A stretch of DNA of 64,000 nt from Mycobacterium malmoense (GTDB lineage Bacteria; Actinomycetota; Actinomycetes; Mycobacteriales; Mycobacteriaceae): contig NZ_CP080999.1 in assembly GCF_019645855.1 (NCBI RefSeq), forward strand, positions 744,001 through 808,000, read 5' to 3'. Positions within the stretch are counted from its first letter, which is position 1. Every line of letters starts with the position of its first letter. This document shows positions 52,217-60,298 of the stretch, in pieces. The position numbers were made by a program, and so were the translations under genes. Below the pieces are notes generated by a model. It saw nothing but the letters and a program-made list of their open reading frames with translations, ran no database searches and was not told the origin of the DNA.

Positions 52217-53583
52217 CCACTCGAGCTGCGATACGGCGAGTGCTTGGCATCGGCTGCAGCATCATGCTCGCCACGACCGGCTGTAGCTTCAACGGCCTGA
52301 ACTCGTTGCCGCTGCCGGGCGCGGTGGGACGCGGTCCGGGCGCCACCGTCTACCATGTCGAGCTCGCCAATGTCGTTACGATGGAAGCGAATTCGCCGGT
52401 GATGATCGACGATGTCATCGTCGGCAGCATCAGCAACATGAAGGTGCGGGGATGGCATGCCGACGTGGAAATCTCGGTGCGGCCCGGTGTGGTGATCCCC
52501 GCCAACGCGGTGGCCAGCGTCGGCCAGACCAGCCTGCTGGGATCCATGCACCTGGAACTGAATCCCCCACTGGGCCAACCGCCGATCGGACACCTGCAAC
52601 CGGGCGCCACGATCCCGCTGAACCGGTCGTCGACTTATCCATCGACCGAGCAGACACTGTCGTCGCTGTCCGTGATCCTCAACGCCGGCGGGTTGGGACA
52701 GATCGGGGACGTCATCCACAACTTCAATGCCGCCCTGTCCGGCCACGCGAGCGACGCTCGCGATCTGCTGGAGCGCCTCGACAGGTTCGTGGGCACGCTG
52801 GATCGGGAACGCGACAACCTCGTCGCGTCCATCCGGGCGCTGGACCGGCTTTCCGCCACGTTCGCCGGACAACGCGACGTGATCACCCAAGCGCTGCACA
52901 AGATTCCGCCAGCCCTGGACGTGCTCATCAAGGAGCGGCCGCGGCTGACGGAGGCTCTCGAAAAACTGGGGACGTTCAGCGGCACCGCCACCAAACTCGT
53001 CAACGACGCGGGATCTGACTTGGTCAGAAACCTCAAGAATCTCGAACCGGCACTCGGCGCGCTCGCCGACGTCGGGCCGAACCTCGACGCCGCACTGGCG
53101 GAGGCGCCGTTATTCCCGTTCACCCAGAGCATCGTCGACCGGTACATCCGGGGCGACTACATGAACGGGTATTTCATCATCGACCTGACGAATGCCGGGC
53201 TGCGCAAGAGCATCCTGCGGGGTACCCACTGGGAACGGCTGGGCGCGGAGGGCGTGCCGGCGCCAGGGGATCCAGAATATCTGCAATTCAGATACGGTGC
53301 GCCGCCCGGGGCACCCGGGGCACTGAGCAAGCCCGGACCAGTTGGGGAACCGGCGCCGTTCGGGCCGCCGCCACCGTGGGGACGGCCGGGACCACCACCA
53401 GCCGAGGCGCCAGCGGCGCCACCGCCGGTCCCGCCGATAGTCGCCGGCCTGACAATGCTCGGCCCAGACGCGCAGAAGGCGCCCTCACCGGTCCCCGGTC
53501 AGGCGCCACCGCCGGCCGACCAGGGTGCCCCGGTACCGGGCGCGACACCGACCCCGGAGCCGTCCACGGACGGGGGGCGGTAG
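52213..53583 (+). CDS. mceE: MceE-family lipoprotein (LprN-type)
   Basis: 456 residues. Signal peptide ending LATTGC with Cys24 as lipid attachment, MCE domain ANVVTMEANSPVMIDDVIVG, needle helices, and a Pro/Ala-rich C-terminus from ~370. Position five in the operon agrees with the lipoprotein subunit in all mce operons. The stop is directly followed by the mceF ATG. Confidence 0.94.
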   Translation: MTTRAAIRRVLGIGCSIMLATTGCSFNGLNSLPLPGAVGRGPGATVYHVELANVVTMEANSPVMIDDVIVGSISNMKVRGWHADVEISVRPGVVIPANAVASVGQTSLLGSMHLELNPPLGQPPIGHLQPGATIPLNRSSTYPSTEQTLSSLSVILNAGGLGQIGDVIHNFNAALSGHASDARDLLERLDRFVGTLDRERDNLVASIRALDRLSATFAGQRDVITQALHKIPPALDVLIKERPRLTEALEKLGTFSGTATKLVNDAGSDLVRNLKNLEPALGALADVGPNLDAALAEAPLFPFTQSIVDRYIRGDYMNGYFIIDLTNAGLRKSILRGTHWERLGAEGVPAPGDPEYLQFRYGAPPGAPGALSKPGPVGEPAPFGPPPPWGRPGPPPAEAPAAPPPVPPIVAGLTMLGPDAQKAPSPVPGQAPPPADQGAPVPGATPTPEPSTDGGR

Positions 53584-55224
53584 ATGCTAACCCGTTTCGT
53601 CCGTATCCAATTGGCGATCTTCGCGATCGTGGGCATCGTCGGTGTCATCGTCATGGCGTTGTGGTACATCCAGGCACCGACGCTGCTGGGCATCGGCAAG
53701 ATGACGGTCACGCTGAAACTGCCCGCCACCGGTGGGCTGTATCGCTTCAGCAACGTGACCTATCGCGGGGTGCAGATCGGTAAGGTGACCGCGATAGGGC
53801 TGACCCGCGATGGCGCCAAAGCCACTCTCTCCCTTGATACTTCACCGAAGATCCCCGCGGACCTGCAAGCTCAGGTGCTCAGCATTTCGGCGGTGGGCGA
53901 GTATTACGTCGATCTGCGTCCACGCACCGACTCACCGCCTTACTTGCACGACGGTTCGATCATCGCCGTGAACGACGCGACGATTCCGCAGCCGATCGGT
54001 CCCGTGCTCGACCAGACCAGCACCTTGATCAACAGCATTCCCCAGGGCAAGCTCAGCACCCTGCTCGACGAGTCCTTCCAGGCATTCAACGGCGCCGGTT
54101 ACGATTTCGGATCGCTGTTCGACTCGTCGGCCCAAGTCTCGGGTGATCTCAACGGCGTTGCCGACCGCGCGCGGAACCTGACCGACGACACCGGTCCCTT
54201 CCTCGATGCGCAGGCTCAGACCGCCGACTCGATCCGAACGTGGGCGCGCAGCCTTGCCGGTGTCACCGGGCAGCTGTCGCGGAACGACCCGCAGATCCGC
54301 ACCCTGCTGGAAAAGGGGCCCGGCGCCTTCGATGAGGCGTCGCGGCTGCTCGACCAGATCAAACCGACGCTGCCGGTGCTGCTCGCCAACCTCACCACGA
54401 TCGGTCAGATCGGCGTGACCTACCACGCTTCGCTCGAGCAGGTTTTGGTGCTGCTGCCGCCGTTCACCGCGGCGATTCAGTCGTTCATCGGCATCAAGGC
54501 CCCGGACGGGCTGGCCAAGGGCGCCTTCAATCTCATCATCAGCGATCCGCCCGCATGCACGGTCGGCTTCCTGCCGCCGAGTCAATGGCGTACCCCCGCA
54601 GACACCCGCGTCGTCGACACACCGAACGGGCTGTACTGCAAGCTCCCGCAGGATTCACCCATCGGAGTGCGCGGCGCCCGCAATTACCCCTGCATGGGGC
54701 AGCCCGGAAAGCGTGCGCCGACCGTCGAAATCTGCGAGAGCGACAAGCCATTTCAACCGCTGGCGATGAGACAGCACGTCTTCGGCACCTATCCACTGGA
54801 CCCGAACCTCATCGCGCAGGGCATCCCGCCGGACGACCGCGTCAACTGGAACCGCGAGAGAATCTTCGGGCCGGTGGAGGGAACGCCGCTTCCCCCGGGA
54901 GCGGTTCCGCGGGGAACGCCGCCGGGCGCACCGTTACCGCCGGCGCCGCTGAACCCCGCGACGATGGGGGCGGTGTCGCCCATAGCGCCGATCGACGAAC
55001 CGTCTCCCCCGGCCGGTGCCCGCGCGCCGGCGGCGCCGGCCGCGCCTTCCGTGGCGCCCAGCGCGTTCGGACGCGGCGAACCGCAGCCCGGTCCGTCGAT
55101 ATCCACGGCCCAGTACGACCCGCGCACCGGCAGTTATGTCGCCCCGGATGGCCAGGTTTATCGGCAATCGGACTTGGTCGCGAAAAAGGCTCCCAAGACG
55201 TGGAAGGACATGTTCGCGATCTGA
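53584..55224 (+). CDS. mceF: MceF-family protein with proline-rich tail
   Basis: 546 residues. Anchor LAIFAIVGIVGVIVMALWYI (10-29), MCE domain ATGGLYRFSNVTYRGVQIGK, needle, Cys-containing lid (CTVGFLPPSQW...YCKLPQ...YPCMGQPGK), Pro-rich linker and the conserved end WKDMF. Last of the operon; no ATPase gene is nearby, as is usual for mycobacteria where MceG is elsewhere. Confidence 0.94.
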   Translation: MLTRFVRIQLAIFAIVGIVGVIVMALWYIQAPTLLGIGKMTVTLKLPATGGLYRFSNVTYRGVQIGKVTAIGLTRDGAKATLSLDTSPKIPADLQAQVLSISAVGEYYVDLRPRTDSPPYLHDGSIIAVNDATIPQPIGPVLDQTSTLINSIPQGKLSTLLDESFQAFNGAGYDFGSLFDSSAQVSGDLNGVADRARNLTDDTGPFLDAQAQTADSIRTWARSLAGVTGQLSRNDPQIRTLLEKGPGAFDEASRLLDQIKPTLPVLLANLTTIGQIGVTYHASLEQVLVLLPPFTAAIQSFIGIKAPDGLAKGAFNLIISDPPACTVGFLPPSQWRTPADTRVVDTPNGLYCKLPQDSPIGVRGARNYPCMGQPGKRAPTVEICESDKPFQPLAMRQHVFGTYPLDPNLIAQGIPPDDRVNWNRERIFGPVEGTPLPPGAVPRGTPPGAPLPPAPLNPATMGAVSPIAPIDEPSPPAGARAPAAPAAPSVAPSAFGRGEPQPGPSISTAQYDPRTGSYVAPDGQVYRQSDLVAKKAPKTWKDMFAI

Positions 55225-55257
55225 CGTTCCGGGCCCCTTTGGATTAGGTGCGCCGGC

Positions 55258-55773
55258 TCACCCTATTTTGTCCAGCCGGAATGGCTGGTCGATGTATAGG
55301 GGCAGATTGGTGCCACAGGCGCCGGGTTTGCCGGTCGTGTGTTCTCTTCCGGCCAAGACCGACGAGCCAACCACTTTTTCACCGGTCTCCGGGTCCGCGG
55401 GATAGAAATGGATGACTTCGTGCCCGGTGTATGAGGCGCCGTCGGGGCAGGTTGTCCAGTTCGGGATGTCGCGGCTGACGAACCAGGTGCTTCCGTCGTG
55501 CATGTTGATCGGTGCGGTCCAGCCCTGGTCGCTGACCACCTGGCCCGTGCAGTCCTCCGCGGTTTGGCACGAAGTGGTGATTTTCCAGGTTTCTCGCACC
55601 ACCGGTTCCTGGTGATACACATCGTTCGTCCTGGCCCAGTCGCCGACCCAGGTGGCGGTATATGTCCCGTTGAGGGAAGCGTCGTAGGCCCACGCTGACG
55701 GGGCCGCGCCCACACCGCCAATCACGCCGGCGGCCACCAGTGCCGCGCTTGCCGTCGCATTCATGAAACGCAT
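55258..55773 (-). CDS. Secreted conserved mycobacterial protein
   Basis: 171 residues. Signal peptide 1-29 (MRFMNATASAALVAAGVIGG, then AAPSAWA). Mature part has four or more Cys (SCQTAEDCTG, TTCPDG, GACGT) suited to disulfides, and Trp-rich strands typical of a beta-barrel. ATG at 55773 with AAGGAG 8 bases upstream. Convergent with mceF. Function unknown. Confidence 0.82.
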   Translation of the reverse strand: MRFMNATASAALVAAGVIGGVGAAPSAWAYDASLNGTYTATWVGDWARTNDVYHQEPVVRETWKITTSCQTAEDCTGQVVSDQGWTAPINMHDGSTWFVSRDIPNWTTCPDGASYTGHEVIHFYPADPETGEKVVGSSVLAGREHTTGKPGACGTNLPLYIDQPFRLDKIG

Positions 55774-55884
55774 CGGCCGCTCCTTGACGCGCTGATGCCG
55801 CCAGTTTGAAAAGCAGGTGAATTCACAGGCTAACACCGCCTCCGCATATCGCGATCTCGTTTGGAGCGAACCTGCATTCGGCGC

Positions 55885-56445
55885 TCACACGACATCGAAT
55901 TTTTCGATAAGCCATGACCCGTTGACCTTTGTCAGCGCTACCCGAAGACTGCTCGATGTCACCACCGGTTGTGGCTTTTCCTTGCTTGCCGTCTTCTGCT
56001 TTATGAAAACAAGCACGACAGCCGAATTCGGGTGCATCTCCGACACGGCGGCCTTGACCACAGTGGCGGTCGTCGTGACCTGGCCGCGCTGAGCCGACGG
56101 CCCCACGATCTGGTCCGCGAAGCGCTGGTAGTAGGCCAGGTAGTCCTCGGTAAGCCGGGACTTGGCGTTGGCGAAGTCGCGGTCAAGGGTTTCCGGCGAG
56201 TAGGACAGCAGCGCCACCGTGCCATCGCTGGCCGCCTTGACGACCTGGTGTGCCGCGGCGTCGTCGGTCTGCAGATCCGGACGGTAGGCGAAATAGAAAT
56301 AGCCGGCCGCATAACCGGTCGCGGCAATAAGCAGAAGTGTCAACAGGATTGGACGCCACCTCGCCGCGCAACGACGCGTCCAGCGCCGGATCGCGCCGGT
56401 TCGGCGGTGACGCGTCGGCTCCCGGGGTGATTCGTCGACCGTCAC
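55885..56445 (-). CDS. Mce-associated membrane protein (Mam/Mas type)
   Basis: 186 residues. Basic N-terminus, one membrane helix ~33-53 (PILLTLLLIAATGYAAGYFY), then the Mce-associated domain: ...VALLSYSPETLDRDFANAKS...LTEDYLAYYQRF. Such proteins stabilise Mce complexes. GTG at 56445 overlaps the upstream gene by 4 bases. Unusually it is on the strand opposite to the mce genes. Confidence 0.88.
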   Translation of the reverse strand: MTVDESPREPTRHRRTGAIRRWTRRCAARWRPILLTLLLIAATGYAAGYFYFAYRPDLQTDDAAAHQVVKAASDGTVALLSYSPETLDRDFANAKSRLTEDYLAYYQRFADQIVGPSAQRGQVTTTATVVKAAVSEMHPNSAVVLVFIKQKTASKEKPQPVVTSSSLRVALTKVNGSWLIEKFDVV

Positions 56446-57182
56446 GGAACGAACTCGATTCTCGAAACTTTCAGCTGGCCCGCGTCCCTTTGGATGGCAA
56501 CGACCGCCCGCAAGGACCGCGAATCCGGCTTAGCCTCACCGGGTTTGATGATCTCTGATTTCGCCGCGACCAGGACAAGCGCCGAATCCTTGGTCATGGA
56601 TTGCACGGCGACGGCTTGCACGGTGGCCTTGGCGCTGATTTTCGACTGCTCGATTGCCTTGACGAGATCCTCGGCGCCCATCAAGAAGCCGACCTTGAAT
56701 ATCCCGGTGGTGTCGTCGGCGAAACGCTGCATGTCTTCTCTCGCCTTGTTCGGGTCGATCGACATCATCGTCACGACGGCGTTGCGGGCGGCCGCGGAAA
56801 ACTCCGCGGCGCGTTGACGTTCCGCCACGACGTTGCGGTGATGCCACACCAGATACCCGCTCGCCGTTAGCGAGGCGCAGATGACCACGGCCGCGGCAGC
56901 GGCGGCGAGGGCCTTCCTGCCGGGGCGACGCAGCCGCCGACGCGACGGCGCCGACTCGTGTACGGCATCGGCATCCGCGTCGGACCGGTTGCCTTGATCG
57001 CTCGACGCCGCCTCGGCTTGTTGGCGCAGCCGTATCGCGCGGGCACGAGCGGCCTCGGCGCGGGCCTCCGCCTGGGCGAGTTCGTCCGCTCCGGCTACCG
57101 AAGCGGACGGTGACGCGGACAGCACCCCCGCCCGCGGATTATCGGCCCCGATCGGGTCGCTGGGAAGCTTGCGCGGCGGCAT
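56442..57182 (-). CDS. Mce-associated membrane protein (Mam/Mas type), larger
   Basis: 246 residues. Long cytosolic part with an Ala/Arg/Glu-rich helix (AQAEARAEAARARAIRLRQQ near 37-56), membrane helix ~91-111 (ALAAAAAAVVICASLTASGY), then the Mce-associated domain (NAVVTMMSIDPNKAREDMQRF). Co-transcribed with the smaller partner. Confidence 0.88.
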   Translation of the reverse strand: MPPRKLPSDPIGADNPRAGVLSASPSASVAGADELAQAEARAEAARARAIRLRQQAEAASSDQGNRSDADADAVHESAPSRRRLRRPGRKALAAAAAAVVICASLTASGYLVWHHRNVVAERQRAAEFSAAARNAVVTMMSIDPNKAREDMQRFADDTTGIFKVGFLMGAEDLVKAIEQSKISAKATVQAVAVQSMTKDSALVLVAAKSEIIKPGEAKPDSRSLRAVVAIQRDAGQLKVSRIEFVP

Positions 57183-57289
57183 GGATCACCTCCCCGTCCG
57201 CACCTATGGACGAGAGTCACATTATCACTGCCAGGCGGGCACGCCGCCGCCGGCGGCGGCGATATCCGGTGCCGATCCTCTCTGAAAGG

Positions 57290-57304
57290 GAGAATTCTAT
57301 TCCC
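57290..57304. promoter_or_regulatory. Operator candidate, GAGAAT-N3-ATTCCC (one mismatch)
   Basis: GAGAAT TCT ATTCCC directly before the secreted-protein gene, between it and the divergent Mce-associated genes. Confidence 0.45.
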
Positions 57305-57308
57305 TGCC

Positions 57309-57740
57309 GTGGTTCGGCTGTGGCAAAGTAATCTCGTGCGATTCATCGTGGCAGTGGTCGCCGTACTGCTGGGCCTCGGTGTGGTGGCGGCGCCGCGAGC
57401 CGCCGCCGGACCGAGCGTCTGCGATTACCCGGATTGCACCCCGGGCATCATGCCGCACGTTGTGCTCGGTGCGCCGTGCGACAACACCACGTACTACGTG
57501 TTCGGGACCGCCGACTACTACGTGTCTTTCGCGACGCAGCCGGGACGGTTGATGTTCTGCGGTTCGCCGAGAAGATATGAGCCCCGGTGGTTCCGCTCGC
57601 CCCCGATGGCCGGCGTCAAGGAAGAAAACTCGTCGTGCGTTGACTACCCGGAGTACTACGTCGCGCAGGCACCGGACGGCCTGTTCCTGGTCTGCAACGC
57701 ACATGACGGCACCCAAATCTGGGAGCGCGGCGACACGTAG
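57309..57740 (+). CDS. Small secreted cysteine-containing protein
   Basis: 143 residues if GTG 57309 is used, 134 from GTG 57336. Signal peptide FIVAVVAVLLGLGVVAAPRA then AAG. Mature part has about six Cys (VCDYPDC, APCDN, MFCGS, SSCVDY, LVCNA) spaced for disulfides. No enzyme motif. GTG 57336 may be the true start because the operator-like site ends only 4 bases before 57309. Confidence 0.78.
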   Translation: MVRLWQSNLVRFIVAVVAVLLGLGVVAAPRAAAGPSVCDYPDCTPGIMPHVVLGAPCDNTTYYVFGTADYYVSFATQPGRLMFCGSPRRYEPRWFRSPPMAGVKEENSSCVDYPEYYVAQAPDGLFLVCNAHDGTQIWERGDT

Positions 57741-57790
57741 TGGGCCCGGGCCGGTCCGGCGCCGGCGTGAACACCGGGCCACGTCGTAGT

Positions 57791-57922
57791 GGTCACATGT
57801 GTCACTCGCGTCTCGGCATGGCGGGCACCCGCGTTGTTGCCCGCCTCGTAGCGACAAGTGGTTGGCTGTCGCTGTGAGTCGGGCACATCGCCTATGCCGG
57901 CCAGCGAGTGACCGATGTGACA
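57791..57922. repeat. Structured dispersed repeat (MITE-like), copy 3
   Basis: Terminal inverted repeats 57793-57809 and 57904-57920 match at 15 of 17 positions (left arm TCACATGTGTCACTCGC). Inside is a weaker central stem around TAGCGAC...GTCGCT. Matches 29733-29858 including the flank GGGATTAACGC. No ORF. The gap 57741-58002 holds only this element. Confidence 0.75.
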
Positions 57923-58002
57923 AATGGGATTAACGCGCGACCTCGAAGTAACCCCGAATCCCGACCTGCTTACGGGCCAAACCCCTTAGCCGCCAGCCGA
58001 AC

Positions 58003-58293
58003 TCACGGCCGCGTGTTCGGTATCTCCGGCCATGTTTGGAAGGGGCTGGGACCGAAGTAGTCGCCGTTATGAATCGTGCCGTCCATGTCGCGATGGTGCG
58101 CGTCGTGGCAGGTGGTCGGATCCCATTGAGGCCCCCATGCCGGGTTGAAGGGCTGCCCCGGGCACCAGTGGTATCCGACGAACGGCCAGGGCGGATCGTC
58201 GGCGTGAGCGCTGGTTGCGGTGCCCACACCCGCCAGTCCAATGTCGGCGGCCACCATGATCGCTGCGGCAGCCAAACGCGCCATTGTGTTCAT
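58003..58293 (-). CDS. Small secreted protein
   Basis: 96 residues. Signal peptide MNTMARLAAAAIMVAADIGL ... SAHA, mature part rich in Trp, Pro and His (GYHWCPGQPFNP, CHDAHHRDMDG). The WCPGQP and H-rich short form is common among mycobacterial secreted small proteins. Function unknown. ATG 58293, or 58284 as alternative. Confidence 0.75.
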   Translation of the reverse strand: MNTMARLAAAAIMVAADIGLAGVGTATSAHADDPPWPFVGYHWCPGQPFNPAWGPQWDPTTCHDAHHRDMDGTIHNGDYFGPSPFQTWPEIPNTRP

Positions 58294-58351
58294 GAGAAAA
58301 CCGTACCCGAGCGGGTGGAGGTCGCCACCATAGTTTTCGGCCCAATGCCGT

Positions 58352-58720
58352 TTAGCCGGCGGCCCATTCTTTGGCGCGCTCAAGCTCGTTGAGGCCGAAG
58401 AAGGCGAGTTCGCCGGGGATCATCCACGCCAGGGCATGCAGCGTATGGGCGACCCATTCCTTGTCGGACACTATCGCGATCCGCTTGAAGGCCGAATGAT
58501 GCTGGAAGAGAGCGCCGAAGCCCAGTTTCAGGTCTTCGACCAACCCGCCGGGCCCGAAGCCCTCGTAATCGGACGCGATGACCTCCACGATCCTGATCTC
58601 GCCGCTCTTCAGCAGCTTTTCCAGGGTCGGCTTGACCTCGCGCAGGTCCTCACCGCGCAGCCGGCCCGACACGCGGATGCCGATCACTCCCTGCGGCACG
58701 TCCGGCAGTACTTCGATCAT
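58352..58720 (-). CDS. SpoIIAA/STAS-like protein
   Basis: 122 residues. IEVLPDVPQGVIGIRVSGRL ... LRGEDLREVKPTLEKLLKSG, late FKRIAIVSDKEWVAH: the SpoIIAA-like (STAS fold) pattern. Role unknown, possibly lipid or nucleotide binding. ATG 58720 with AAGGGGAG upstream; the longer open frame is not homologous. Confidence 0.82.
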   Translation of the reverse strand: MIEVLPDVPQGVIGIRVSGRLRGEDLREVKPTLEKLLKSGEIRIVEVIASDYEGFGPGGLVEDLKLGFGALFQHHSAFKRIAIVSDKEWVAHTLHALAWMIPGELAFFGLNELERAKEWAAG

Positions 58721-58778
58721 CGAACTCCCCTTCCTTACCAACGGGCCAACAGGCCAACAGCGATGTATAGCTTGGGAT

Positions 58779-59420
58779 TTAATCTCCGGCCACGGTGAGC
58801 CGCCGCTTGGCTCTGCGTGAGCCGGCGGAGCCGTCATTGGCTTCGGCCGCGTCGACGAGTCGGCGCGTGATGCGCCGCAGCTGGCAACGCAGCGTCTCGT
58901 CGTCGATGCCGGCCACCAGCGGATGCATCACCCCGACCGCGATGGCACCCGACATGATCGCCGCCAAAACCCTGCTGTCGTCGCCGGCGTCACCAACGAG
59001 CACCCGGTAGAGACGCTCGATGAATCGCTGGAACGGTTGGTGCTCGGCCAGCAAGCGGACGATGACCGGATCGAACTGCAGGGTGCTGGCCGCCCCGCGA
59101 CGTTCGACGGCCAGATCGATGACCCGGTCCAGCAGCAACTCGCGCGCCCGCGGCGGGTGATCCTCGGCTTCGGCGGCTTCCAACGCCTCCTCCAACCCGC
59201 CGAGTTCGCGTTCGGTGAGCGCGATGACGATCTGCTCTTTGGTTTTGAACTGGTGGTAGACCGCCGCCTTGGTGACCCCGATCGCGTCGGCGATCATCTG
59301 CAAGGAGGTCCCGCCGACGCCGTGGTCGGCGATCAGTTTCAGGGCCGCATCCATGATGCGGGTCTGTGCCGGGCTGCGCGTGACGGCACCGAATTGACAC
59401 CCGGCCCGCGGAGAATCCAC
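58779..59420 (-). CDS. TetR-family repressor of the adjacent membrane operon
   Basis: 213 residues from GTG 59420 (TTG 59426 and GTG 59384 possible). HTH: QTRIMDAALKLIADHGVGGT, SLQMIADAIGVTKAAVYHQF. The C-terminal end is basic (RRAKRRLTV). It diverges from a four-gene membrane operon, and two copies of TAGCCGATCGGCTA lie in the gap, which makes mutual control very likely. Confidence 0.88.
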   Translation of the reverse strand: MDSPRAGCQFGAVTRSPAQTRIMDAALKLIADHGVGGTSLQMIADAIGVTKAAVYHQFKTKEQIVIALTERELGGLEEALEAAEAEDHPPRARELLLDRVIDLAVERRGAASTLQFDPVIVRLLAEHQPFQRFIERLYRVLVGDAGDDSRVLAAIMSGAIAVGVMHPLVAGIDDETLRCQLRRITRRLVDAAEANDGSAGSRRAKRRLTVAGD

Positions 59421-59430
59421 ACCCAAAGCG

Positions 59431-59470
59431 TAGCCGATCGGCTATTGACGCTCGGGTAGCCGATCGGCTA
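59431..59470. promoter_or_regulatory. Double operator: two perfect TAGCCGATCGGCTA palindromes
   Basis: 14-bp perfect palindromes at 59431-59444 and 59457-59470, centre to centre 26 bases. Between them lies TTGACG, a good -35 for the plus-strand operon. Cooperative TetR binding is expected. Confidence 0.82.
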
Positions 59471-59518
59471 GCTTCGCTGACGGGCCAGGCGGTGTCGTGT
59501 GCCGGAAGGAGTCAGGCG

Positions 59519-60298
59519 ATGTCCGACGTCGGCGCGAACGATGCGGCAGGTCGCGGACCTTCGCGAGTTACGTTGCGCCACACCGACGGTGAGCTGATCC
59601 TGTTGTGGACGTTGCCGGTGGTGGCGATCGTCTGGATCGCCGCGTTTCTCTTGTTCCCGGGCTTCACGCCGCCGATGTCGCCCACGATGTCGGCGGGGCG
59701 GGTGGCCGCCTTCTATCGGGAAAACTACCCGGGCATCCGATACAGCATGATCCTGTTCAACTGGTTCGGCGTCGGCCTCATCCCCGTCCTGACCCTGCTG
59801 GTGATGCAGATCCGCCGGATGGCTCATCGCACGCCGATCTTCTCCTACTGCATGCTCGGCTGCGTGGCCGGCGGACCCACCCTGTTCCTCATCGCCAACG
59901 TCTGCTGGCTGCTGGCCGCCTTCCGCCCGGAACGCAGCCCAGAGCTGACGCAGCTGCTCAACGATTTCGCGTGGATCACCTTCACCACCTCGGTGCCCTT
60001 CCTCATCGCGCAAAGCGTAATTTTTGCCCTGTCAATCTATTTCGACGATCAACCACGTCCGGTGTTCAACCGATGGGTGGCCCACTTCAACCTCCTCATC
60101 GCGGCCGCGCTGGCGCCGGCGGCGTTCGTCGGCCTGACGCTGACCGGCCCACTGGCGTGGGACGGAGCGTTGTCGTTCTGGCTGAAGAACACCGCCATCG
60201 CGGTATGGATCGTCGTGACGGCCGTCGTTGTGGGCCGGGCCGTTTACCGTGAACGCGCCGAGTACCCGCGGCGCGTCGACGAACGGGTGAACGCATGA
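59519..60298 (+). CDS. Polytopic membrane protein, gene 1 of the Cox3/Cox4-like operon
   Basis: 259 residues with about six to seven membrane helices (first LLWTLPVVAIVWIAAFLLFP). Soluble loops SAGRVAAFYRENYPGIRYS and RSPELTQLLNDFAW. Distantly similar in layout to the next protein. No haem or metal motif is obvious. ATG at 59519 with GGAAGGAG upstream. ATGA overlap with gene 2. Function unknown. Confidence 0.82.
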   Translation: MSDVGANDAAGRGPSRVTLRHTDGELILLWTLPVVAIVWIAAFLLFPGFTPPMSPTMSAGRVAAFYRENYPGIRYSMILFNWFGVGLIPVLTLLVMQIRRMAHRTPIFSYCMLGCVAGGPTLFLIANVCWLLAAFRPERSPELTQLLNDFAWITFTTSVPFLIAQSVIFALSIYFDDQPRPVFNRWVAHFNLLIAAALAPAAFVGLTLTGPLAWDGALSFWLKNTAIAVWIVVTAVVVGRAVYRERAEYPRRVDERVNA

